Of a DNA stretch of 10,532 nt, positions 1 to 5,881 are shown one piece after another (within the stretch, counting starts at the first letter, position 1; every line of letters begins with the position of its first letter). A model generated the notes under the pieces. The model did not search any database and was not told where the DNA came from. It saw nothing but the letters and a program-made list of their open reading frames with translations. The stretch is from Zymomonas sp. (GTDB lineage: Bacteria > Pseudomonadota > Alphaproteobacteria > Sphingomonadales > Sphingomonadaceae): assembly GCA_027489105.1 (NCBI GenBank), contig JAIYAJ010000205.1, forward strand, positions 1 through 10,532, written 5' to 3'. Position numbers and translations under genes: made by a program.

Positions 1-160
1 AGAAGAACTGGTCGACCCCGAAGAAGAACAAGGCGAGGACCGTCGTCATGATGCCCACCATGATGGTGGTCGTCACGGTTTCCTTCCGGCTCGGCCAGAC
101 GACCTTGGGGGGCTCGGCCTTCACCTGATTGATGAACTCGACGGGAGAAGTCTTCGCCAC
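1..160 (-). CDS. secE: Preprotein translocase subunit SecE (5' part, runs off left edge)
   Basis: SecE is the small clamp subunit of the SecYEG inner-membrane protein channel. Only the first 53 codons are in the window. The start is a GTG at 160-158. The N-terminus reads VAKTSPVEFINQVKAE, then the family hallmark VVWPSRKET (residues 20-28), then a hydrophobic stretch TTIMVGIMTTVLALFFFGV (31-49) that begins the single membrane helix. That matches the short one-helix alphaproteobacterial SecE. A purine-rich GGGAAC lies immediately before the GTG; no strong Shine-Dalgarno is visible. It lies downstream of tRNA-Trp on the same strand, and in most bacteria the next gene is nusG, which would be off the left edge. 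The promoter seen upstream of the tRNA probably also serves secE (inference). Confidence 0.93.
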   Translation of the reverse strand, partial: MAKTSPVEFINQVKAEPPKVVWPSRKETVTTTIMVGIMTTVLALFFFGVDQFF

Positions 161-178
161 GTTCCCAGCCTATCCTGC

Positions 179-197
179 CCCGATTCGAAAATCCGGG
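179..197 (-). promoter_or_regulatory. Stem-loop in the secE leader
   Basis: On the minus strand a 7-bp stem (CCC, bulged G, GATT / AATC, GGG) encloses a TTCG loop. It ends about 18 nt before the secE GTG. There is no T-tract after it, so it does not look like an intrinsic terminator. It may help processing between tRNA-Trp and the secE message, or it may be chance; the role is inference. Confidence 0.3.
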
Positions 198-308
198 AAA
201 ACATCAAAATAGCGACAAGAGGCCGCTGCCCGCTTTCTCGGCCTTAACGACCGGCGGACCCGACCTCTTTTCGCACCTCGTACCCTTCGGCCAACCGACC
301 ATTTCAAA

Positions 309-384
309 TGGCAGGAGTGGAGGGACTCGAACCCCCGGCCCTCGGTTTTGGAGACCGATGCTCTACCAACTGAGCTACACTCCT
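309..384 (-). tRNA. trnW: tRNA-Trp (anticodon CCA)
   Basis: On the minus strand the cloverleaf is complete in 76 nt. The acceptor arm is AGGAGTG / CACTCCT with discriminator G and an encoded 3' CCA (311-309). The D-arm reads AGCTCAGTTGGTAGAGC. The anticodon arm is TCGGT-CTCCAAA-ACCGA, giving anticodon CCA, which reads UGG. The T-arm has the GGTTCGAGTC core. No intron or stem mismatch was noticed. The tRNA-Trp to secE order is common in bacteria. Confidence 0.97.
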
Positions 385-402
385 CCGGGTCCGAGAAGCG
401 GG

Positions 403-431
403 CACATAGCGGTGGGGTCATGGAAGCGCAA
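403..431 (-). promoter_or_regulatory. Probable sigma-70 promoter for tRNA-Trp (and secE)
   Basis: On the minus strand TTGCGC (431-426) is followed after 17 bp by TATGTG (408-403). A start site 6-8 nt further on would fall about 10-13 nt before the tRNA 5' end at 384, the usual layout for tRNA promoters. The segment after the -10 box begins with a GC-rich CCCGC discriminator, as seen in growth-rate-regulated stable RNA promoters. The boxes are seen; activity is inferred. Confidence 0.5.
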
Positions 432-477
432 GGGGTTGCAGCCAATAGACGGTGACGCTGTCCGTCGATCGGCGGGA

Positions 478-1197
478 TCAGCGCACGTACAGGACGCCGC
501 CCCGGTCGAGATCCCAATAGGCGCCGCCATTGCCATTGGTGCGAAAGGCGATCGGGATCGACAGGCGATGGCCGCAGGGTTCGAAGGTCCAAAGCTCGCT
601 CCACGAACCTTTGAGCCTTATGCCATATTGGTCGGGCCCCAGATCGGGGCTGGTTCCGGTGATCCGCACGCTGGTCGGCGTCAGGTCCTTCGGCACACAG
701 GCGGGATCCTCGGCGGTCAGCCGCTGCGCCGCCATCGCCACTGTCGCGCGCAGCGCCTCGCGCGCCAATGTCGGCCAGGCGAGCGTGTCACCCTGACCGG
801 CGAAGATGCCCTGCAGGGTCGTCCCGTCGGCGTCGCGCAAAAGCAGGATGCGAATCGGGTCGCCCGCAGGGCAGTCCTCCAGCACGACCGAGGTGATCCA
901 GCCATTCTCAATCTTGCCGGCGACGATCAGTCCGGTGACCATGCCGTCGAGCGTGACGGGTGCAAGCGGGCCTATGCGCAGCTTCTTCGGCTGGCAGCGG
1001 CCGCGCATCCGTGCGTCGAACGCGACGGCTTCGCCCACTGCGCGCGCCAAGGCTTCGCCATCGGGCAGCGGCTTGCTGTTGATCGTCTCGATATCGCGAC
1101 GGAACTGGCCGGGATCGCCCAGCGGATCGAGCGGCAGCGCCTGGGCGGCGGTGGCGGCGAGCGCCAGCAGCGACGAGATCAGCAATCGAAAGCGCAT
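478..1197 (-). CDS. Secreted protein of unknown function, four cysteines
   Basis: The protein has 239 residues and I do not recognise a named family. The ATG at 1197-1195 is preceded by GGAGA at a long but usable distance. The N-terminus MRFRLLISSLLALAATAAQA is a standard Sec signal peptide with likely cleavage after AQA (residue 20). The mature part has four cysteines, at residues 68, 109, 167 and 208, which could form two disulfides in the periplasm. Tyr and Trp cluster near the C-terminus (YWDLDRGGVLYVR). No membrane helix follows the signal peptide and no catalytic motif is obvious. It lies 113 bp downstream of the fatty acyl-AMP ligase on the same strand, so co-transcription is possible, although the inverted repeat in the gap could separate them. 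The reading frame stays open upstream of 1197, antisense-free of stops, but signal peptide and start context favour this ATG. Confidence 0.75.
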   Translation of the reverse strand: MRFRLLISSLLALAATAAQALPLDPLGDPGQFRRDIETINSKPLPDGEALARAVGEAVAFDARMRGRCQPKKLRIGPLAPVTLDGMVTGLIVAGKIENGWITSVVLEDCPAGDPIRILLLRDADGTTLQGIFAGQGDTLAWPTLAREALRATVAMAAQRLTAEDPACVPKDLTPTSVRITGTSPDLGPDQYGIRLKGSWSELWTFEPCGHRLSIPIAFRTNGNGGAYWDLDRGGVLYVR

Positions 1198-1256
1198 CGG
1201 GGATCGTCTCCGCAGCGTCGATCGGGGCAGGCCGAGCGCGCTGCTCCACCTTGCAG

Positions 1257-1306
1257 CGGTCGGCCGCCGGGGATCAAGCTCTCCGGTCGACGATGGCGGC
1301 CGACCG
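1257..1306. repeat. Perfect 12-bp inverted repeat after the acyl-AMP ligase gene
   Basis: CGGTCGGCCGCC at 1257-1268 is the exact reverse complement of GGCGGCCGACCG at 1295-1306, with a 26-nt loop. The repeat begins 4 bp beyond the acyl-AMP ligase stop codon. Neither strand has a T-run after it, so it is not a classic intrinsic terminator. A transcript-end or mRNA-stabilising hairpin is the likeliest role (inference). Confidence 0.6.
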
Positions 1307-1310
1307 GGCC

Positions 1311-3086
1311 TCACGCCGCGATGTCGTAGCCCTGGATCTCGCCCGCCAGATAGAGATTGCGCGCCTTGGCCCGGCTCAGCTTGCCCGAGCTGGTCTTGGG
1401 CAGGGTCCGCGGTGGCACCAGCTCCACCACGCAATGCATGCCGGTGATCGAGCGGACCTTGTCGCGGATCTGGTCGCGCAGGCGGGTCCGCTCTGCGGGA
1501 TCCGAGGTGCGGCACTGGACCAGCACTGCCGGCGCTTCCTCGCCGCCCGGCGTGGTGATCGAGAAAGCGGCGATGTCGCCCGCCTTGAAGCCCGGCAATT
1601 GCTCCACGGCCCATTCGATATCCTGGGGCCAGTGGTTCTTGCCGTTGATGATGATCATGTCCTTGGCGCGGCCGACGATGTAGATATAGCCGTTCGACAT
1701 ATAGGCCATGTCGCCGGTATCGAGCCATCCGTCGACCATGCAGGCGTCGGTCGCATCCGGGTCGCGGAAATAGCCGGTCATGATCGACGGGCCCTTGGCC
1801 CACAGCTTCCCGATCATCTTCTCGGGGAGCGGGGAGCCATCCTCGTCGCGAATCTCGACGGCCATGTCGCGGACCGGCTTGCCGCAATTGACCACGGCGC
1901 GGAAGCGGCGCGGGCGATCCTGATTATGGGCGCCGCCCGACAGCTGGGTTTCCTCGACCAGCTCGACGACGATGCCTTCGCCCGGGGGCATGATCGATAC
2001 CGCCAGCGTCGCTTCGGCGAGACCGTAACTCGGCAGAAAGGCGCTCGCCTTGAAGCCTGCCTCGGCAAAGGCATCGACGAAGGACTGCATCACGTCGGGA
2101 CGGATCATGTCGGCGCCATTGCCCGCCAGCCGCCAGCGCGACAGGTCGAACCTGTCCGACGCCTTGGTCTGGCTCGACATGCGCCGCGCGCAGATGTCGT
2201 ATCCGAAAGTCGGCGAATAGCTGATCGTCGTTCCTTCGTTGCGGCTGATCAGGTCGAGCCACGCCAGCGGACGGCGGGCGAAATCCTCGGTCTTGAGATA
2301 GTCGGCCGACACCTGGTTGGCGATCGGCGAGAGCAGGCAGCCGACCAGCCCCATGTCGTGATACCAGGGCAGCCAGCTGATGCAGCGGTCGAGCGGCTCG
2401 ACCAGCATGCCGTGCGAATGGGCGGCGAGATTGTTGAGCAGCGCGCGATGCGTCACCGCGACGCCGTGCGGGAACCGGGTCGAGCCGCTCGAATATTGCA
2501 GATAGGCGATCTCGTCCGGGGCCGACTGCGGCAGCGGAGCCTCTGGCGCGTCGCGGGTCTCGAAGCCCTCATAGGTCAGTCCTTCGACGCCGCGCTGCGC
2601 AGCGGCGGCCGACGCCATTTCGGACAGTTCCTCAGGATAGAAGAGCATCCGGGGATCGGAGCTCGACAGCTGGACGACCAGCTGGTCGATATAGCTGTCC
2701 TTGCCGCCGAAGGAGGTTGGCAGCGGCAACGGAACCGGCCAGGCGCCGGCATAGACCGCGCCGAAGAACAGCGCTGCGAAATGGGGGCCGGTTTCGGCGA
2801 CGAGCGCGATGCGGTCGCCGGGGGCGATGCCGGCCGCTATCAGGCGCCGTGCATTGGCGAGCGCGTCGATGCGCAGCTGCGCGAAGGGATAAGGCGTCGT
2901 CAGCGTTCCGCGGGCGTCATGGAAGTTCAGCCCGCGAACGCCGCTCGCGGCATAGTCGAGCGCTTCACCGAGCGTCTCGAAATCGGCGAAGCGGCGCGGC
3001 AGCGCATCGACTGTCGGCGTCGGCACCAATGCCATTCTCGTCTTGATCCCTTGTCTTTCCGAAGTGATTTCGGCCCCTTCCAGCAT
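1311..3086 (-). CDS. Fatty acyl-AMP ligase (FAAL, ANL superfamily)
   Basis: The 591-residue protein activates a fatty acid with ATP as an acyl-adenylate, normally for transfer to an acyl carrier protein rather than to CoA. The ANL motifs occur in order: P-loop SSGSTRFPHG (199-208), WLPWYHDMGL (238-247), NGAD (323-326), SYGLAEA (353-359), GWLDTGD (453-459), GRAKDMIIINGKNHWPQDIE (472-491), and the C-terminal catalytic lysine in LPKTSSGK (K569). WxPxxHDMGL, NGA(D/E) and the NxxPQDIE end of the hinge motif are typical of FAALs rather than acyl-CoA ligases. The segment around residues 360-404, after SYGLAEA, is where FAALs carry the insertion that blocks CoA use. Length fits the family. I chose the ATG at 3086 because GGAGGT lies 6 nt upstream; a longer form from 3149 and a shorter one from 3035 (MALVPTP) are possible. 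No acyl carrier protein, polyketide synthase or peptide synthetase gene is nearby, so substrate and acceptor are unknown. It is divergent from recX. Confidence 0.9.
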   Translation of the reverse strand: MLEGAEITSERQGIKTRMALVPTPTVDALPRRFADFETLGEALDYAASGVRGLNFHDARGTLTTPYPFAQLRIDALANARRLIAAGIAPGDRIALVAETGPHFAALFFGAVYAGAWPVPLPLPTSFGGKDSYIDQLVVQLSSSDPRMLFYPEELSEMASAAAAQRGVEGLTYEGFETRDAPEAPLPQSAPDEIAYLQYSSGSTRFPHGVAVTHRALLNNLAAHSHGMLVEPLDRCISWLPWYHDMGLVGCLLSPIANQVSADYLKTEDFARRPLAWLDLISRNEGTTISYSPTFGYDICARRMSSQTKASDRFDLSRWRLAGNGADMIRPDVMQSFVDAFAEAGFKASAFLPSYGLAEATLAVSIMPPGEGIVVELVEETQLSGGAHNQDRPRRFRAVVNCGKPVRDMAVEIRDEDGSPLPEKMIGKLWAKGPSIMTGYFRDPDATDACMVDGWLDTGDMAYMSNGYIYIVGRAKDMIIINGKNHWPQDIEWAVEQLPGFKAGDIAAFSITTPGGEEAPAVLVQCRTSDPAERTRLRDQIRDKVRSITGMHCVVELVPPRTLPKTSSGKLSRAKARNLYLAGEIQGYDIAA

Positions 3087-3092
3087 CGACGC

Positions 3093-3098
3093 ACCTCC
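3093..3098 (-). promoter_or_regulatory. Ribosome binding site that sets the FAAL start
   Basis: GGAGGT on the minus strand, 6 nt before the ATG at 3086. It is much stronger than anything before the alternative ATGs at 3149 or 3035, and it lies inside the longer alternative frame, which argues against the longest start. Confidence 0.7.
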
Positions 3099-3120
3099 AT
3101 GGCGGCGGCCCGATCGCCGG

Positions 3121-3130
3121 ACAGGCCTGT
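3121..3130. promoter_or_regulatory. Perfect 10-bp palindrome in the FAAL/recX divergent spacer
   Basis: ACAGGCCTGT is an exact palindrome lying between the two divergent starts (3086 and 3198). It could be an operator half-site pair for a regulator of either gene. A 10-bp palindrome in GC-rich DNA may also be chance, and I do not recognise it as a known operator. Confidence 0.25.
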
Positions 3131-3197
3131 ACAAGCTGGCTGCATTCACCCAGCCACGCGTTCAAAATCCGGCCCGACTGTGGCACAAAGATGGCGT

Positions 3198-3761
3198 ATG
3201 CCCCGATCCGCTCCCCGCGAAGCCCGTCCTTATGACGCCGAAACGCTGTCCCGCGCCGCGCTCGATTATGCCGCGCGCTACGCGACGACGCGGGCGAAGC
3301 TGACCGCTTATCTGCGCCGCAAGCTCAGGGAACGCGGATGGGCGGGGGAGGGGGCGCCGCCGGTCGAGGCGATGGTCGCGCGCTTTGCCGAGCGCGGCTA
3401 TGTCAACGACGGGGCCTTCGCCGATGCGCGCGCGCAGTCGCTGCTCCGGCGCGGCTATGGTGCCAGGCGGATCGTGGCGTCATTGCGGGCGTCGGGGATC
3501 GATGCCGAGACGACCGATATGGTGCGCGAGGATATCGACTCCGGAGCCGAGGACGCCGCGCTGTGCTTCGCGCGGCGCCGCCGGATCGGCCCCTATGCCG
3601 ATCATGTGCCGGATCGGGACGAGCACCGCCGCTGGGTCGCCGCCATGGCACGGGCCGGGCATCCGATGGACATCGTTGCGCGCGTGCTGGCGATGGACGC
3701 GGCCGAACTGGATATTGAAGTCGACGGCGTAACGAGCGATGGAAGGCGCCCTGGCACGTAA
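3198..3761 (+). CDS. recX: RecX family regulatory protein
   Basis: RecX proteins bind RecA filaments and modulate (usually inhibit) recombination and co-protease activity. This one has 187 residues, within the family range. The family is built from repeated three-helix units, visible as ALDYAARYATTRAKLTAYLRR (N-terminal unit), MVARFAERGYVNDGAFADA (59-77, the hallmark GYxxDxxFA segment) and SLLRRGYGARRIVASLRASGID (81-102). The ATG at 3198 starts MPRSAPREARPYDAETL; there is no strong Shine-Dalgarno before it. The frame is open far upstream, but that part is antisense to the acyl-AMP ligase and does not look like protein. It is not adjacent to recA, unlike recX in some bacteria. The tail after about residue 172 (IEVDGVTSDGRRPGT) is poorly conserved in style. 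No LexA box was found upstream. Confidence 0.85.
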   Translation: MPRSAPREARPYDAETLSRAALDYAARYATTRAKLTAYLRRKLRERGWAGEGAPPVEAMVARFAERGYVNDGAFADARAQSLLRRGYGARRIVASLRASGIDAETTDMVREDIDSGAEDAALCFARRRRIGPYADHVPDRDEHRRWVAAMARAGHPMDIVARVLAMDAAELDIEVDGVTSDGRRPGT

Positions 3762-3822
3762 GAGCTTCGTTTCAGCGGGGCGCTGTGATAAACTGCCACG
3801 TCAAGCAGCGGGTATCTCGACA

Positions 3823-4419
3823 ATGAATGATAAGTCAGTTGCGTCTGTGACGTTGCGCGATGTCAGCTTGGACAGCGACCAGGAACGTCTATCGATGTCA
3901 GCAGGCGAGCCCGCCGAGACCGTTGTGGGGGCGGTCAAATGGTTCGACGCCACCCGCGGCTTCGGCTTCATCGCCACCGACGGCGACAAGGGCGATGTGC
4001 TGGTCCATTTCTCTGTGCTGCGCGACCATGGCCGCCGCACCCTGCCCGAAGGCGCCCGCGTGGCCTGTGAGGTCGTCGCCCGCGACCGCGGCCTGCAGGC
4101 GCGCCGCATTCTCGCGATCGATCTGTCGACCGCCACCGGTCCTGATCCCGATCTCGTCGCCAAGCGCAATGCCGACCGCGTCGATCCCACCGCCTTGATC
4201 GATACTGCCGGCGAGCCCGAGCCCGTCGTGGTCAAATGGTTCAATCGACTCAAGGGCTATGGCTTCGTCGTCCGCGAGGGCGACGTGCAGGATATCTTCG
4301 TGCACATGGAGACGGTCCGCCGTGCGGGCCTCGCCGATCTGCTGCCTGAGACTCGGATGCGCGCGCGCATCGCCGAGGGCCGCAAGGGGCCGCTCGCGGT
4401 CGAATTGATCGCGGACTGA
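3823..4419 (+). CDS. Double cold-shock-domain protein
   Basis: The 198-residue protein carries two cold-shock (OB-fold, nucleic-acid-binding) domains. Domain 1 covers about residues 34-102, with VKWFDATRGFGFIA (RNP1) and VLVHF (RNP2, 59-63). Domain 2 covers about 134-198, with VKWFNRLKGYGFVV and IFVHM (158-162). They are joined by a roughly 30-residue charged linker. Both keep the aromatic residues that stack on single-stranded RNA or DNA. Two-domain cold-shock proteins are a familiar alphaproteobacterial variant of the 70-residue CspA type. Start choice is uncertain: ATG 3823 gives a 33-residue N-terminal extension with a weak ribosome site; ATG 3895 (MSAGEPAET) has AGGA upstream and still keeps both domains. 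An extended -10-like TGTGATAAA at 3784-3792 could be its promoter, but I see no good -35. The DUF192 gene begins 2 bp after its stop, so they are probably co-transcribed. Confidence 0.88.
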   Translation: MNDKSVASVTLRDVSLDSDQERLSMSAGEPAETVVGAVKWFDATRGFGFIATDGDKGDVLVHFSVLRDHGRRTLPEGARVACEVVARDRGLQARRILAIDLSTATGPDPDLVAKRNADRVDPTALIDTAGEPEPVVVKWFNRLKGYGFVVREGDVQDIFVHMETVRRAGLADLLPETRMRARIAEGRKGPLAVELIAD

Positions 4420-4421
4420 TC

Positions 4422-4901
4422 ATGCGCGCCCTGCGTCTGCCCGGCGCTGTTGCCGCCGCCATGCTGCTCGCCGCCTGTGCGCCCGGGCCAGCTGGCGCGC
4501 GCGATGCTGCCGCCGGTGAAGCGGCTGCTGCGACCGTGCCGCTCAGCATCGCGACCAAGGCCGGCAAGGTCGCGTTCCGCGTCGAGGTCGCCCGTACCCC
4601 CGAAGAGCAGGCCCGGGGCCTGATGTACCGCACCAGCCTCGCCGAGGATCGCGGGATGATCTTCCCGATGACCCCGCCGCGCTTCGCCAGCTTCTGGATG
4701 AAGAACACCTATATTCCGCTCGACCTGATCTTCATCCGTGCGGATGGCAGCATTGCCCGGATCGCCGCCAATGCCGTGCCCGAGGATCTGAGCCCGATTC
4801 CGTCGGGCGAGCCCGTCGCGGCCGTGCTGGAGATCGCCGGGGGCGGCGCGGCGCGCCATGGCATCGCCGAGGGTGATCGCGTTGCCTGGGCCGGCAAATG
4901 A
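4422..4901 (+). CDS. DUF192 domain lipoprotein
   Basis: This is a 159-residue member of the DUF192 family, small conserved proteins of unknown biochemical role in bacteria and archaea. The N-terminus has a charged start, a hydrophobic run and the lipobox LAAC (16-19). This predicts cleavage before Cys19, lipid attachment and a cell-envelope location; the residue after the Cys is Ala, so outer-membrane sorting is plausible. The DUF192 core spans about 38-158 and shows RTPEEQARGLMYR (58-70), a GMIFPM strand, FWMKNTYIPLDLIFI (91-105) and an LEIAGGGAARHGIAEGDRV ending, all hallmarks of the family. Its ATG lies 2 bp after the stop of the cold-shock gene, suggesting translational coupling. A 98-bp gap separates it from NDUFA12. 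Confidence 0.9.
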   Translation: MRALRLPGAVAAAMLLAACAPGPAGARDAAAGEAAAATVPLSIATKAGKVAFRVEVARTPEEQARGLMYRTSLAEDRGMIFPMTPPRFASFWMKNTYIPLDLIFIRADGSIARIAANAVPEDLSPIPSGEPVAAVLEIAGGGAARHGIAEGDRVAWAGK

Positions 4902-4999
4902 TCTCGAAATCCGGCAGCGATGTTCAGCCCTGCGCAAGCTGCCGGGGTCCAGCGTCTAAACGGTTGCACGGCATGGGCGGCAGAGGCTAAGCGAACTTC

Positions 5000-5383
5000 A
5001 TGCTCAAGAAGATTTTCACCTGGTGGGACGGCGCCACGATCGGCACGCTCCGCTTTACCAAGAAGAATGGCACCCGCATCGGCGAAGACTCGCTGGGCAA
5101 TGTCTATTATGAGGGTGGCAAGGCGACCGACGGTCGCCCCCGCCGCTGGGTGATCTATTCCGGTGCCAATGATGCGAGCCGGGTGCCGGCCGAATGGCAT
5201 GGCTGGCTGCACTACAGCACCGACTTCACCCCCGACCAGTTGCCCGCGCCCCGCGCCTGGCAGCAGCCGGCGGTGCCGAACCTGACGGGAACCGAAGCGG
5301 CCTATCGTCCGTCTGGTGCCCTGGAGCGGGGCGGCGTCCGAGCGGCGGCGACCGGCGATTATGAGGCATGGAGCCCGAACTGA
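5000..5383 (+). CDS. NADH:ubiquinone oxidoreductase subunit NDUFA12 homologue
   Basis: The 127-residue protein is homologous to the mitochondrial complex I accessory subunit NDUFA12 (B17.2), which alphaproteobacteria share with mitochondria. It binds the peripheral arm of complex I on the cytoplasmic face and stabilises it. Family features seen are GEDSLGNVYYE (28-38), RRWVIYSG (48-55), PAEWHGWLHY (63-72), PNLTGTEAAYRPSG (93-106) and a C-terminal YEAWSPN. It has no signal peptide or membrane helix, as expected. It starts with ATG at 5000; AGAGG lies 13 nt upstream, rather far. TTGCAC (4964-4969) is a possible -35 box, but the matching -10 is poor. The mlaD-like gene follows after 3 bp, so these form an operon although complex I and lipid transport are not functionally linked in any obvious way. 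Confidence 0.93.
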   Translation: MLKKIFTWWDGATIGTLRFTKKNGTRIGEDSLGNVYYEGGKATDGRPRRWVIYSGANDASRVPAEWHGWLHYSTDFTPDQLPAPRAWQQPAVPNLTGTEAAYRPSGALERGGVRAAATGDYEAWSPN

Positions 5384-5386
5384 GTC

Positions 5387-5881
5387 ATGAAATCGCTGTT
5401 GCGTGAAAATATCGGCGAAGCGCTGGTCGGCCTGTTCGTCATTCTGTTCGCCGTCTGGTTTGTCTGGTTCGCTTATGGCGCGACCGGCGGCGGCGCCAAG
5501 GCAGGGGCGATCCACGTCACCGCCTTCTTCCCCAACAGCACCGGCATCAACGTCGGCAGCGACGTGCGCGTGGCCGGCATGAAAGTCGGCACCGTTGCCG
5601 AGCAAGCGCTCGACCCGCAAAGCTATCAGGTCAAGGTCAAGCTCGCGCTCGATCCGGCGGTCAAGCTGCCCGCCGACAGCAGCGCGGCGATCACCTCGGA
5701 AGGCTTTCTGGGTGCGACCTTCATCTCGCTGATCCCCGGCGGTGACACCGTATCGCTGAAGGAAGGCGACACCATCGCCGACACGCAGGGTGCGATGGAC
5801 CTGATGGGCATGGTCGGCCAGTTCATCAACAAGTCCGGTGGCTCGTCGGGCGGCGGCAGCGACGAAGCGGCCAAGCCGTGA
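5387..5881 (+). CDS. mlaD: MlaD-like MCE-domain lipid transport protein
   Basis: The 164-residue protein has one N-terminal membrane anchor (about 11-30, EALVGLFVILFAVWFVWFAY) and a periplasmic MCE domain (about 40-117). The domain has TAFFPNSTGINVGSDVRVAG, VGTV and a SEGFLGATFISLIPGG end, the classic MlaD pattern. In the Mla system, MlaD forms a hexameric ring beneath the MlaFE ABC transporter and handles phospholipids to keep outer-membrane asymmetry. A helix after the MCE domain (QGAMDLMGMVGQFI, 134-147) matches the MlaD C-terminal pore helix. The tail is Gly/Ser-rich. It starts 3 bp after the NDUFA12 stop, and its stop overlaps the GTG of the DUF2155 gene. The mlaE, mlaF, mlaB and mlaC genes are not adjacent, so its ABC partners must be encoded elsewhere. 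Confidence 0.88.
   Translation: MKSLLRENIGEALVGLFVILFAVWFVWFAYGATGGGAKAGAIHVTAFFPNSTGINVGSDVRVAGMKVGTVAEQALDPQSYQVKVKLALDPAVKLPADSSAAITSEGFLGATFISLIPGGDTVSLKEGDTIADTQGAMDLMGMVGQFINKSGGSSGGGSDEAAKP

Noticed and set aside
222..244. GGCCG/CGGCC hairpin between tRNA-Trp and secE
   Set aside because: A 5-bp stem with a 13-nt loop in GC-rich DNA is weak, and no U-tract follows directly; probably chance.
3160..3170. GTTC near the recX start as part of an alphaproteobacterial LexA box (GTTC-N7-GTTC)
   Set aside because: The second half-site after 7 bases reads GGCC, not GTTC, so there is no SOS box.
1251..3761. 836-residue open frame on the plus strand running through the FAAL region into recX
   Set aside because: The first 649 codons are antisense to the FAAL, with Arg/Ala/Gly-rich composition typical of a shadow frame in GC-rich DNA. 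Only the recX part from 3198 looks like protein.
4964..4992. TTGCAC-17-CTAAGC as a promoter for NDUFA12
   Set aside because: The -10 box matches poorly and the start site would fall at the ATG itself.
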